In this document: piece by piece, positions 47,301-56,139 of the stretch
How the letters are laid out: every line of letters starts with the position of its first letter
How positions within the stretch are numbered: position 1 is the stretch's first letter
Source of the DNA: Ectocarpus siliculosus
Lineage: Eukaryota; Sar; Phaeophyceae; Ectocarpales; Ectocarpaceae
NCBI GenBank assembly: GCA_000310025.1
Contig: FN649735.1
Span: forward strand, 1,134,297 to 1,198,296
Reading direction: 5' to 3'
DNA length: 64,000 nucleotides
The notes under the pieces: model-generated
Databases searched by the model: none
Seen by the model: the letters and a program-made list of their open reading frames with translations, nothing else
What the model was told of the DNA's origin: nothing
Translations under genes and position numbers: made by a program

Positions 47301-50300
47301 TTAACGAAGTGCCGAAATCAAAATCGAAAAAAAAATCGAATCAAAATCGAGATCTGATTGGTCGAATATCTGCTACCTCCTGACGACGCCCTTTGATTTT
47401 TAGAAGTTCCTCTGTCTGGGAAGAAGTCCCAGGGGACTTTTTCTATCAAAATCAAAATCAAAGAGGCAAGGAGTTCAAGGAGTTTGGCGCGAGGCCGCTG
47501 CAAAGCAAGTGCACGACACGACCTGCTGCACACTGCTCATAGAGGGGCTATCGGCACCCTACCACCGAGACAATGGCCATTATTTGTAGCCAGAAGGCTC
47601 TGCTCGCCGGCAAGCTATAAACGGGCCGGCTCGTTGGGTGCTCGAGGAGAAATGCCGATCGTGACAAGCGGTGAACGGACTGACGATCAGAACAGGGCTG
47701 CGCGGCTTTTCCGGGATGTTCCGTGCGGGAGAGGGCAGTTGCAACTTTTTTTCTCCACACACACGATACCCCATGGCATCTAACCTTGTACGAGACAGAT
47801 GGTGGGTAAAGCTACCTCCCGTCGCGTGGCATTGTTAATGCTGTTGCTTCCTCCTTCTTATTTTTTCTATAAACAGCCAAACGAAAGCCAGGGGATTCTT
47901 CGTTTTTGTCCCCGGGTAAGCATTTTTATTATATTTTTAATTCTAAACGCTCGTTAGTACCATCATCATTGTTTGTGCCAAAGGAGACGTTCTGGGAAGC
48001 AGTAGAACGAGCGCAATCACTAGTATTCAAGGTAGCCGTTAATACCCTCCGGGCCGTGTTTTCCCTCAATATTCCATCTTCAACTTAGGCAAACGGCTAC
48101 CGCTGTACCTTGTCACTTATAACGATTTTTTAGTTTTAGTTTTAGTTACGGGATAGATGGTAATGTTAGCTATCGTTCGATATTTAAATATCATCGTAAC
48201 TCGTTATATTGCCACAGAGCGAGCTCTTGGCACCAGGGGTAGCTTAAGTGGCCTTTAACCCTTACGTGAGTACAGGCCGATTCAGCTCCGTCCTCAGCGC
48301 CGATCACTTTGCGTGCCGAAAGATCGACGTTGTGCCTCGGCTAAGAGCAAAAAACTACATAGATAGAGACCAGCAGGGAGACACAGGCAGCCCACCCCAA
48401 AGGCGCGCTTATCAGCAAGGAGCACAGGACTCACATAGCACAGCACTATTCACCCATGCCTCATCTCTCTGACGTGAGGCAGATATCCTTGCCAGATCCA
48501 GTCTACTGCCTACCGATACTGCTGTACTCTTAAGATTCAAACGCACAATACCATCGGAGGGTACATACAGCCCCAAACATCTGCTCAACCCGGTGCCGCA
48601 TCCGCGGGGGAGAGCAGAGAAAGCGCGCACCGGAGCCGATGCTAACGTACGGCCTCGGTGCTTGATGTTGTTGTGGTTGCGGTGCGTGTGGTTCCCAGTA
48701 TTGGGAGAGAAGGGTGGTTCGTCTGCTGTGTGCAAAATTTCGCTCAAAGACAACGGTTTTCGGGACTACAGCTCCGATCACAGCTCCGATCACAGCTCTC
48801 TATTTGTAGTACAGAGTAGTAAAATTTACCCCGATTTTTATGCATTTTGTGCGATAGCGGGTGATGCTCTCGATTCTCTTGTGAGCGGGCCGTTTTTTTT
48901 TCCGTCGATCTGGCGCTTCTGTGAGACGGTCTTCCGTCCGCGTCTTCGCATCTAGCGCCGCTATTATATCATATATATGCGCTTGCCCTATGCTCTGTCC
49001 AAGGATGAGGTGGAAAAGATGTGCCAGCAGTAGTACTACTGTACTCCTGTTCGTCACCTTTTTACATATACCGCGTCCCCATCCCTGTGAGCCCCACACA
49101 TGGACCCACTGCTGCACCATCCTTGCCGCCGTGATTTATGGGTGTACACGCATGCTTGGAAGATCTTTGACGGCAGAGAGCCAGTTGTGGGGAAAATGAA
49201 AACAAAAAAATCAAACTAACCCAGTCACGCAAGGGTTAGTATCCGCCTCTACTCTTTATCCAATACGGAAATGCCAGACGCCTACCGCACGCGTGCTTCA
49301 CTCATTGGCGCGTCCCGTGCTGACGCCCAGGCGACTTCACAATATGGAGAGTGCGCAGATGACATACTTTGGACGTGCTTTTTTTCTATCTTCAGAGCAC
49401 TAACGGTGGATTTTTGTTTTTTTTTTAACCTTGGATTCGGGGAACCCCAGTTCGCAGCGACACGGGTGCTTCCGCTCATTGGCGCGTCCCGTGCTGATAC
49501 GTGTTTGTTGTTTTGATCGATGCGTTGGATACGGTGAACTCCACTTGCCAACAGCGCGGGTGCTTCCACTCATTGGCGCGTCCCGTGCTGATAAGTGTAC
49601 GGCTTTTTTTTTCCGGTGAGATCGATTATGTAACTCTACTTGCCAACAGCACGAGTGCTTCCACTCATTGGCGCGTCCCGTGCTGAGGCTGACATCACAT
49701 ATGCAGCACGGGTGCTTCCACTCATTGGCGCGTCCCGTACTGATACATTATTTGTGGTCTTTTTCCTTCCAGATGCGTTGAATTCGGTAAACTCTACTCG
49801 CCAACAGCGCGGCGGGTGCTTCCACTCGTTGGCGCGTCCCGTGCTGAGGCTGACAGCACACATGTAGCACGGTTGTTTCCACTCATTGGCGCGTCTCGTG
49901 CTGAGGCTGACAGCGCACATGCAACACGTTGCGGTTAACTCTACCCGCCAACAGCACGGGTGCTTCCACTCATTGGCGCGTCCCGTGCTGATACGTGTAC
50001 GGCTTTTGTGTTGTTTTTTTTTTCGGTGAGATCGATTAACTCTATTCGCCAACAGCACGAGTGCTTCCACTCATTGGCGCGTCCCGTGCTGAGGCTGACA
50101 TCACATATGCAGCACGGGTGCTTCCACTCATTGGCGCGTCCCGTACTGATACATTATTTGTGGTCTTTTTCCTTCCGATGCGTTGAATTTGGTGAACTCT
50201 ACTCGCCAACAGCGCGGGTGCTTCCACTCGTTGGCGCGTCTCGTGCTGAGGCTTACAGCACACATGCAACACAATGCGGTTAACTCTACTCGCCAACAGC

Positions 50301-53300
50301 GCAGGTGTTTCCACTCGTTGGCGCGTCCCGTGCTGATAAGTGTACGACTTTCGTTTTTTTTTTTTTTTTTTGCGTTGAGATCGGTTAACTTCCACTCGCC
50401 AACAACACGGTTTCTGCTTCTGTTCATCCGTTCCCGTGAATGCTGTTGTATGCACTTTCCAATTACGCATGCGGCCGCTTTGTATACCGTGGGACTTGCC
50501 AATGCCATCAGTGGAGACGATAGCTTACGTGAGCATATTATCGTCGATGCCTTCGGCTACATTTACCCGTCTGTGCGCGGCACAGACCAGGTACCGGCAA
50601 GTAGTCCCGAGTGAGCCGCGGGAAACAGAGAACAAGGCACCGGCACCATGTGCATACTCTTGACAGCACACGCCACGTGCCCCACTGCCGCGGGTCGATC
50701 GGTTATGTCCGATGCCGCAAGGTTTCCCCACCCCGTGCAGTACGATGGCTGCTATCGTGGCACGTACAGCAGCGCGTTTTCTCCGTTAAAATATTTTTTC
50801 AGCGATAGTACATCTCGGTTGGGATGAACCACATCCCATGTGTGGGAGGGTACCTATCTGAACGGCGTGGCGAGAGAGACTGCGGTACGCCGCTTATCTT
50901 ACTGCACCCTCCCCCCCGCGCGCTAATGCACGCAGCGGTGAGGTCACAAGAGTAGCGGGACGCGGGAAGGAACACGGCAGACACGATGGATGTTGGACAC
51001 GGACCCGATTACACACCTTATATGGAGGGTCCCGAGCGCGCGCTGGTCGCTTCCCCAATGCTTGCGCCGCGTCCCGTCCCGTCCATTTTCTAAACTGCCG
51101 CCGCTACTGCGTTAGGCGGCTGCTGCTGTCCTTCCGTTGCTTCACGCGCTCTGTAGCTCTCACACGTTACCCGACTTTGCTACAGCCCCTGCGTGGACTC
51201 GATCACGGAATGACATCCCTACCTATAGACTACAACAATAAATCCAAACACCGTGACCCTGGGTTTCCGATAGAAAATGAAGCCAAATTCTAATTCGACT
51301 GTTACAAAATAAACACCAGTTTATTCTATCTGCTCTTCGAACAAACGTTCCTGTTTTCCCGGACCGTCGAACCGACACCACAATCTACAGCCAGGAGGTC
51401 TGCCCTTCGGTTGTGACTGCCTCCCAACCTGTAACATCGGTGCTTTCACAACCAAGAGGTCTGGCCTAAGGTTGTGGCTGCCCTCCAACCTGTGTGATCG
51501 GTGCTTGCACAACTACGTGGTATCTATGGCCTAAGGTTGTGGCTGCCCTCCAACCTGTGTGACCGGTGCTTGCACAACCAAGAGGTGTGAGTGGCCTCAC
51601 GTTGTGGCTGCCTCCCGACCTTCCGCATCCGTCCTTGTACAACCAAGCCGTTTGGCCAAGGTTGGGACCTCCTCCCAACCCCCCTCTACAACCTGCCCCT
51701 ACCTTGTGGATGCCCACAACCGACCCACAACCTGCCCTCTGGCCACCAGTGTACTGCTGTAGACTAATAGTGTAGGTTATAGGTTACCCCGCAACAACGT
51801 GGGCAAAAAATCCCGCATCTCGAACAGCAGTGGCGCTATGTTGCAACTCACACGGTGGGCTACAGCATGGACAAATATGCCTTCAAGGTCAATCCCGGCT
51901 TCCCAACCTCTCCACCCAACCCTTCGCAGGTTGTGATCGGTGCACAACGTACACCTGCACTAATAGTGTAGACTACAAAGTCCAGCAGTGTGCAGCAGCA
52001 GTCTTGCAGACGCGGCGGAATAACAAAACACTTGTTCTTGTAACGGTCGAAACGCGGCGGAATAAGCTTCCGCGGGGCAGGTGGCAGATGGCAGATACAG
52101 AGTTGATCTACACTGTACTGTGCCGAACATATCCTACACTCTTTACTATCTAGATAAAGATAGATTGGTTGCTTCATCTGAATTCAGAAAGGAGAAAATA
52201 GTTGTTGGTAGACACAACCATCCGAGCCTCAAACAAGGTGTCCGTCTTGTTGGAGACCCGACAGACCGTCCATAGATCGAGAGATGGATATAAGCACTTG
52301 TTGTTGCATTGATTTGAGAGGGTTGCCCATGTGCTTCATCATATAGTGCCCCCCGAGGTGACGGATGCCAAGGCAAGCTACGGCACGGTGTGCAAGAGCT
52401 CAAAATAGCGCCAGTGATGAAGTGGTGAAAAGCTGCGAATAGCGGCGTGATTTTTCTTGTCGGTCGGGAAGAGAAAAGCAACGGGCACGCAAGCGATGGC
52501 GTCTGATGCATGTACAATACGAGAGGGCAGCAACACCAACATACTGAGATGTTTCTATGGCACGCATTCATTGCGGTGGCTCTGCTCGGCAGTACTGTTG
52601 TCTACATTGCGTATGTACATGTTGGTGCCATGTACGTAAACAGACCCGGTTAATCTGCATGCGTCGACTAGACTACCTCGTCGAGTGTGCAGTCTACACG
52701 ACAACAAACCAACATATATATGTGTTCAAATATATATTTTCCTAATACCAACGACCACCATCCCCGAAGCAGCGTTATTGGACGCGTGGGCATGATAAGA
52801 AGAACAATCGCGTTCATCGCCCGTTCGTAACCAACCTTGGTGCCTTTCGTTTGTCGACAACAACAGTATCAAGACCCACTTCCTTGAGACCGGAGTTTTA
52901 TGAAGAATACGAATCATCTCGCGTGGGCACGGTAAGAGAACATTGAAGCTCGACAGGTGTTCGCCGTGATGCTGTTTCGTCTGTCGATAAACAAGACCTC
53001 AAACTTATTAGATAAAATTAGACCATCTGATCGGTCAACGTTGACTGATCAGATGGTCTAATTTTATCTTATAAAAGGTATGCTCAGAGCTCGTTAGCAC
53101 CCGGCCGGATCACTTGGGGTTAAGCTTTTTAATCACTGGGATCGAGAGTAGGGATCTTCGGGGACGGACCCCTTGCCATGCGTTGCTGTTTTGACAATGG
53201 TGACATAATTTCATGCAGAGAAAAGTGATCCCGCCGGTATCCGAACTCGTGCGGGTATCCTTTAAAAGATAAAATTAGACCATCTGATCAGTCAACGGTT

Positions 53301-53691
53301 GACTGATCAGATGGTCTAATTTTATCTTATAAAACTTCCTTTGGACCGGAGTTACTATAATACGACGCTAATTACCTTCGAATAACTGTTTTTGACGCGG
53401 AGAATGAAAGCGGAGAAAAGCATGCCGGTCCCGGGCACTGGGCAGGAATAGGACTAGCGGCACCTTCAAGTATTATTGCCTATTCCCCCCCGCCTCCTCT
53501 GACATACACCTTAGAAAATACGCACCACATTTAGCGTTGTTGGCCAGGTCGTCGCACGTTCCGTCGCCTACTAGGTATTCATGCCCGCCGCAGTACTTGG
53601 TCGCAGAGTCGTCCAAAGCGGAAACAAACACACCGGCACCCACTAGAAATGCCGCAGCACTAGCAAGGACCAGGGCGGGCACGAACTTCAT
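29344..53691 (-). CDS. Secreted or membrane-anchored LNR (Lin-12/Notch repeat) protein
   Basis: Seven minus-strand exons: 53526-53691, 35267-35419, 34337-34555, 33688-33873, 31206-31406, 29929-29955, 29344-29504. Their lengths sum to 1113 nt, exactly 370 codons plus stop, with every internal junction in phase 1. The start (MKFVPALVLASAAAFLVGAG) is a signal peptide. Five LNR units follow, each split so that one exon ends GDGTCD..NN..C-G and the next begins YDGGDCC. Between units is a repeated CIDPxSxC motif and acidic loops. The C-terminus has a hydrophobic stretch (ASVAIGIMMTMALSAAASAW), suggesting a membrane or GPI-like anchor. LNR units bind calcium and are known from Notch and PAPP-A, so an extracellular role is likely; the precise function is unknown. 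The 18-kb first intron is unusually long and holds transposons; a separate gene start at 53691 is the main alternative. Confidence 0.75.
29929..29955 (-). CDS. 27-nt microexon of the LNR gene
   Basis: Between acceptor CTTTCAG and donor GTGAGT lie 27 bases encoding YDGGDCCL plus split codons at both ends. It completes the fifth LNR begun in exon 31206-31406 (MCDDYNNNAFC) and joins to exon 29344-29504. Without it the frame and the repeat both break. Confidence 0.7.
   Translation of the reverse strand: MMTGATAA
30001..30128 (+). repeat. GA/GACA-rich purine repeat
   Basis: Imperfect GAGA, GACAGACA and GACG runs in the intron between LNR exons 31206-31406 and 29929-29955. Confidence 0.85.
31407..33687 (-). 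other. LNR gene intron without other genes
   Basis: No splice-bounded coding exon was found. Poly-C (32350-32359) and T-rich tracts are present. The open frames on the minus strand around 32487-33107 lack coding character. Confidence 0.5.
34015..34062 (+). repeat. 23-bp tandem duplication
   Basis: ACCATGCTAATATCTCTTGC plus ACT occurs twice in a row inside an LNR intron. Confidence 0.85.
36150..36368 (+). repeat. GGTGCGG minisatellite, block 1
   Basis: Repeats of about 30-45 bases built from GGTGCGGTGCGGTTTT and a spacer such as TTCATCTCGAAATTTGAC; at least six copies. All frames over it are repeat-driven. Confidence 0.85.
37079..37222 (+). repeat. GGTGCGG minisatellite, block 2
   Basis: The same unit as at 36150-36368, three to four copies, ending in an inverted portion (AAACCGCACCGCACCGCACC). 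The two blocks bracket about 700 bases that I do not recognise. Confidence 0.85.
38315..38885 (-). repeat. 72-bp minisatellite, about eight copies
   Basis: Units of about 72 bases containing CAAGGTGTACCCTTTCTTGG and GCAGGTTGCCGATGG. Because 72 is a multiple of three, a 199-codon frame on the minus strand (38216-38815) repeats a 24-residue motif (KGTPCTTIGNLPPIRL). I treat it as non-coding satellite within the LNR intron, since neighbouring units change frame and other frames are open as well. Confidence 0.8.
39038..39691 (+). CDS. Doubtful 217-residue open frame
   Basis: An uninterrupted ATG frame, rich in Ser, Thr, Pro, Gln and Arg, without any recognisable domain, transmembrane segment or repeat. 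It lies in the large LNR intron on the opposite strand. Length alone is notable here, but composition resembles chance frames in this genome; I give it low weight. Confidence 0.15.
   Translation: MPMHHTHVASSSLNPSPPAAYHLDPGSSTSKVARDVSENHKRYTSNLNNTHIPFRTSFCVLDVPPQQQHALAHDRQRRRSWRRPTIPAINYLCCEEAQLSRRQQLHVAAAVLSKRTGRNDRISRHETQTPPHPAVPNYTTNSSQEKTSLPETEPAATAVSSKNHAETAEIDLSTFPTPSKQLPPPLPQKIYNSHEQKRARTKPRGCSDRFQTPLQTQ
40467..40628 (-). CDS. Coding-like last exon, acidic glycine-rich C-terminus
   Basis: Following acceptor TCCTAG, the frame reads DSFMRFALEYVGPILSTESI, then DRQEDAKRYLKPCLFADEG, and ends in an Asp/Gly-rich tail and stop, 53 residues. The residue mix is typical of real protein and the acceptor is acceptable. 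Upstream exons were not identified with certainty; the stretch 41030-41176 may contribute one. Family unknown. Confidence 0.35.
   Translation of the reverse strand, partial: DSFMRFALEYVGPILSTESIDRQEDAKRYLKPCLFADEGAGGGGDPGADGGGG
40773..40910 (+). CDS. Candidate 45-residue protein
   Basis: MWENYSKGWKRVGNKINESV, then RRSAELARPVSAYRPDKLP and a short end. The composition is protein-like (amphipathic, basic), but the overlapping plus-strand frame is also plausible, so the call is weak. Confidence 0.2.
   Translation: MWENYSKGWKRVGNKINESVRRSAELARPVSAYRPDKLPAVHQGR
41106..42097 (-). CDS. Hypothetical 77-residue protein, three exons
   Basis: Exons 41993-42097, 41827-41884 and 41106-41176 total 234 nt, 77 codons plus stop, with phases 0 and 1 matching. 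The protein starts MSGLGTVMFSHVLGTANHGI, continues AVSEEEAMQSVTFNQYDGKF, then MSDPQHLCPPRTDEG, and ends HGYQDEDGHYRLHFGN. The first exon has a strong donor (CAG-GTCCAC); the second acceptor (TTTGAG) and third (TTCGAAG) are weaker. No signal peptide or domain recognised. It is nested on the same strand in the 18-kb LNR intron. An alternative reading uses another frame of the third exon and continues to 40467-40628. Confidence 0.45.
43837..44075 (-). repeat. Split direct repeat B2
   Basis: Terminal copy of the B repeat; its outer edge at 43837 marks the element's 3' end. Confidence 0.95.
44142..44409 (-). repeat. Split direct repeat A2
   Basis: Second copy of the A repeat, directly adjoining B1. 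Confidence 0.95.
44410..44648 (-). repeat. Split direct repeat B1
   Basis: 239 bases matching 43837-44075 with one visible substitution; it abuts A2 exactly and overlaps the end of the recombinase frame. Confidence 0.95.
44537..46051 (-). CDS. Tyrosine recombinase of the Ngaro-type element
   Basis: A 504-residue open frame. The N-terminal 90 residues are low complexity; the core-binding part follows (TSGFNSWCTFRRL). The catalytic half shows the box-A arginine (YLFITRSDEVF, about residue 245), a lysine-bearing strand (RFRGHKAD) and the HxLR block ALHSLRIGDATALASGG at about 383-400, then a GKWRS segment and a tyrosine in YKPYARNN about 30 residues on. These are the marks of tyrosine recombinases, which insert circular intermediates by strand exchange. 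The frame is intact in this copy. Confidence 0.9.
   Translation of the reverse strand: MVATLATATGEGAEERRAPLARAARGPQPLISSPTRKTNRSAGSPAWRGGPTSVGSAHAAKSNGSTPVYTRLAQGNQQVQDLGQAGQDSVADVLASSSSSTQLSRRTCTSGFNSWCTFRRLTEKPKFLGQRARDLHVWELIDFVAWCFESEGNLASTISGKLTAVQHFHTCRLEASIELDLSSPMLKCALRGMARNHVAMGTVRRVRLPVLWRMPLDGESARQNWGEGGRVMWLCLCLSYLFITRSDEVFANDAGRVHEAHRLTRADKSLFADGTQLDFSHCRRADRVEMRFRGHKADQEQKGNIRVRTRDEVTGPQSGVRARGGAVALVVELLSCHATLPDSAPLAPYRSGRAVRVVKYSAALRAVREVVAKSGRNPQEYALHSLRIGDATALASGGDIAERVIQREGKWRSNAYKPYARNNVEDSRRVSRNLQTAAGSYRDSRGRGPYGERIVELFDSRPETDLDVGVVEWCVPFEDLVSFGTAAVAVVVPRLVFMGREMDL
46053..46800 (-). other. Upstream coding-like region of the Ngaro-type element
   Basis: Several minus-strand stretches look coding, including QGDLRRLKAQLILGRPPAV, RAIGGELDDSPLDAERVTYF and LRGLVDGLREELQRERDE, the last with coiled-coil character. 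Position ahead of the recombinase suits a gag-like protein. They do not form one clear frame; the region looks partly decayed or spliced. Confidence 0.4.
46801..49280. other. Internal region of the element without recognisable gene
   Basis: A/T-rich simple stretches (AAATCAAAATCGAA near 47320) and a short GATCACAGCTCC tandem at 48770-48800. No reverse-transcriptase motif was found in any frame. Confidence 0.5.
49285..50345 (+). repeat. Array of about twelve hairpin repeats
   Basis: The core TTCCACTCATTGGCGCGTCC recurs about twelve times (near 49296, 49469, 49562, 49658, 49717, 49820, 49877, 49964, 50067, 50126, 50221, 50308). Most units are framed by AGCACGGG before and CCCGTGCT after, so each can fold into an eight-base-pair stem with a loop of about 20 bases. 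Spacers are unequal (about 50-100 bases) and fall into a few related classes, themselves partly duplicated (49647-49760 and 50056-50170 are nearly the same). Confidence 0.9.
51085..51352 (-). repeat. Split direct repeat A1 of the Ngaro-type element
   Basis: 268 bases matching 44142-44409 without a difference that I can see. Confidence 0.95.
51360..51735 (+). repeat. About 67-bp minisatellite beside the element end
   Basis: Five to six units containing GGTTGTGGCTGCCCTCCAAC and GGTGCTTGCACAACCAAGAG. It begins within ten bases of the outer edge of repeat A1. Confidence 0.85.
51740..53000. other. No gene seen
   Basis: Short frames only; a short AT-rich run (ATATATATGTG) near 52715. Confidence 0.5.
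53009..53328. mobile_element. MITE-like insert with palindromic ends
   Basis: Two near-perfect palindromes of about 60 bases, at 53009-53070 and 53267-53328, each containing AGATAAAATTAGACCATCTG and its complement, bracket about 196 bases. The interior has its own inverted portion (CCGGATCACTT against AAGTGATCC). Both ends abut ATAAAA-type sequence. No coding capacity. It lies about 200 bases into the first intron of the LNR gene. Confidence 0.7.
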
Positions 53692-53699
53692 TTTGGTGT

Positions 53700-55365
53700 G
53701 ATGGAGGAAGCGTTGACGCCCGTGCCTTCAATGTATGTGTGAACAGGCGATCGTTGACGCGATTTTCGTGGAAGTTTGGTCCGTGTGGTTTGGTGTGCTG
53801 TGTGCCTGGACCGTATTTTTCCTAGCGACAGTTACATACGTACAAAGACCGCAATAGTTTCCCGGTTTTTTCGTAGAAAATATCCTTCTAGGGCGGCTGT
53901 CACTCCTTGAACGCCCGACCCATGTCTAACAGGGTGTGGATGAGTGTCCCCTAGGTATTTTTAGCCTGCCTGCTAAAAAAAATGTTTGTTACTGTTTGTG
54001 CCTGTTGAAGAGAGTATCACGTCGTTCGAAGGGAATCCAGATATCATGAAATATATCATGAACAAAAGAAAGAGTTCGCGTGTTCATTTATATATCACCG
54101 CTACTTCTCGACTTCCACTAGAGCTGCTTTTCGAATAAGCAGTCCTTTCGCCATGTCCGGTAGAATAATGTTGGTCAGCGTACAACACTGCAAACTCATT
54201 GCTAATCTATCACGGACTCTCATATGTGGAAGAGATGGATTTGTTGTGTTCCTTAAAAAGGGAAAAAGAGGTTGGTTCCTTGCGAGTACCCTGCTTATGG
54301 CCTTGTTCATGGTTGTTCCTTGCAAATCTGAGTGTGCTTCTGACCACGAAAAACATGGCGCTGTCTTTGCCGCTGAGGAGGAGGGTAAATGAGGTACTGT
54401 TAAGGAGGACCCGATTCGCAGGGTATCCGTTGATTGACATTTACCAAAATCGGTATACCTTCGGAGTGCTGCTATATCACCGTCAGCACGATTGCCAAAT
54501 AAATGTAGATAGAGGACACATCAACAGCAAAAACAACAACAACAACAACAACAGAAATCAATTCATCACCATCGACCATCGACACTATATTGAAGTGCCA
54601 ACAAGCTGTTACAATAAATTGTCGCAATCAATACTACTACTGTAGTACCAAAAATTTGCTTTTTTTGTCAAAGACATGAGGTTGACGGTGATCCCCTCGG
54701 CCAACCATGTATGTTGCGAGGTTGTCGTTGCATTTTTTAATGTATCAGTTGATTTTATGTAAAACGAAAACTTTCCCGTCAACCCTCACTGTATGAACAG
54801 AGGGGTCGGTTCGAACAGGGTTGTTAATTTCTCTTGGACTCTCGAACGGGTGCATGTACAAGTAGGGGGTAGGCGTTCAATCACCGAAAGGCTGCGGATA
54901 CCCGTTCGAGAGAATGCCCACTCGAGGGACGTGTGTTGAAGTCTCTACAGCGTGAGTGAGAAACGAAACCTTCTGGATAATTTTACTGGGCTCACTTTGA
55001 GTCTGTTTCAGTATGCCTAGTCTGCATACTGAAGGATGAGTGCGCCAGCCGGCACAAAATCTTCAGATATTGCAGGTATCCAGATTTTTTAGTCAGAGTA
55101 GTTCCGCCCATGTATGCACAGTTTTGAACGAGAACAACTCCACACCAAAAGGTTCAACCGAAACAACGCATAGCCCCACGACCGTGTGAGCCTCGAAAAC
55201 ATCGCGTGTCGTATGAATGAATAGAGGCCGCTTACGAGTGACTGATAAAAAACACTAGTAAAATGCCTAGCAATTGCTGTCGTAAACCGTGAAAATTCGG
55301 GGCTCTGCTGGTGGCAGAAAACGCTTTTCCGCTATCTCAGCCTTGCTGGGTTCGGGAAAATCCTG
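53700..55365. other. No gene seen; upstream flank of the LNR gene
   Basis: The region would hold the promoter of the LNR gene, but no TATA or other motif stands out. An AAC triplet run lies at 54529-54552. Confidence 0.5.
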
Positions 55366-55371
55366 ACTGGG

Positions 55372-55542
55372 CTAGGTGCAGGCTTCACTCGAAACGCCTT
55401 CCCTGCTCTGGATATCGCCAGCCACCGGTGCCCCTTTGGCCTTTTTGTTGGTCTTCTTCGCCCCGACTTTGCCTCTGCCCTTCTGCGGAGCGGCCTGTTG
55501 TCCGAAGGTGGTATCGGCGAGGACGTGCATGTGATTCTTCAT
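55372..55542 (-). CDS. Small basic protein, 56 residues
   Basis: ATG at 55542, stop at 55372. The sequence reads MKNHMHVLADTTFGQQAAPQ, then KGRGKVGAKKTNKKAKGAP and VAGDIQSREGVSSEACT. The lysine/glycine-rich centre resembles nucleic-acid-binding tails or nuclear localisation signals. It is clearly protein-like though short; it might be the first exon of a longer gene, with a weak donor at GGC-GTTTCG. No homolog recognised. Confidence 0.45.
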   Translation of the reverse strand: MKNHMHVLADTTFGQQAAPQKGRGKVGAKKTNKKAKGAPVAGDIQSREGVSSEACT

Positions 55543-56139
55543 GGCAGAAAATGTATATCGAACGTCAGATCATGCCGATCAAAGCACACAACTATCACGT
55601 GTGTTTTCCGAGTACCTACTAGCGAGGTCGACGTCTTCATAGAAACAGGCATTGCGCTCTGAACCCCACCATATTGTCACTAGTGCCCCAAACCGATAAA
55701 GCGTCGACTGGCCTTGGCAAGAAGTGCTCCCGCACACGCAGCAGTAACACTAAGCATGAAATCCGAAACCAAATGTGATGTTCGTGCACTCAACAAGACA
55801 CATGAAGCAAAAAAATCGTATTTTGTGCACTACACCGAGGTGGCGTCATTCTGGTTCCCCCCTCCGCGAAAAACACGCGTTCGCATACGCGAAGAATACG
55901 GAGAGATTCGGTGCGTGTTCAACGACAACTGACGGTGCTTTGGTGCCCCGGGCTGTTCCCGCCTTCAAGAGAAGAACCCCCCAACATAGCCGGCAGCAGA
56001 TTTGCTAGATTGAGCTCTGTCGTCATGGTTCCTCATTTCGGTGGAACCTTGATGCTACCCAAGCATTGTTATCGGTTCTCAAACAAGCAGAATCGTCGAC
56101 CTGGCTTCCCTCAGACTAACATCACACCAGAATAATTCA

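Larger units (their letters stand above)
43837..51352 (-). mobile_element. Ngaro-type (DIRS order) tyrosine-recombinase retroelement, apparently full-length ends
   Basis: On the minus strand the order is A1 (51352-51085), internal region, B1 (44648-44410), A2 (44409-44142), a 66-base spacer, B2 (44075-43837). The two A copies are 268 bases each and look identical; the two B copies are 239 bases each with one difference noticed. This A1-internal-B1-A2-B2 arrangement is the split-direct-repeat signature of Ngaro-like elements. The internal region encodes a tyrosine recombinase and an upstream low-complexity protein, but no reverse transcriptase or RNase H is visible, so it may be a non-autonomous derivative. 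Near identity of the repeats implies a recent insertion. It sits inside the first intron of the LNR gene. Confidence 0.75.

Noticed and set aside
49285-50345. CRISPR-like appearance of the hairpin array
   Set aside because: Spacers are unequal, related to each other and partly duplicated; the genome is eukaryotic and no cas genes are present.
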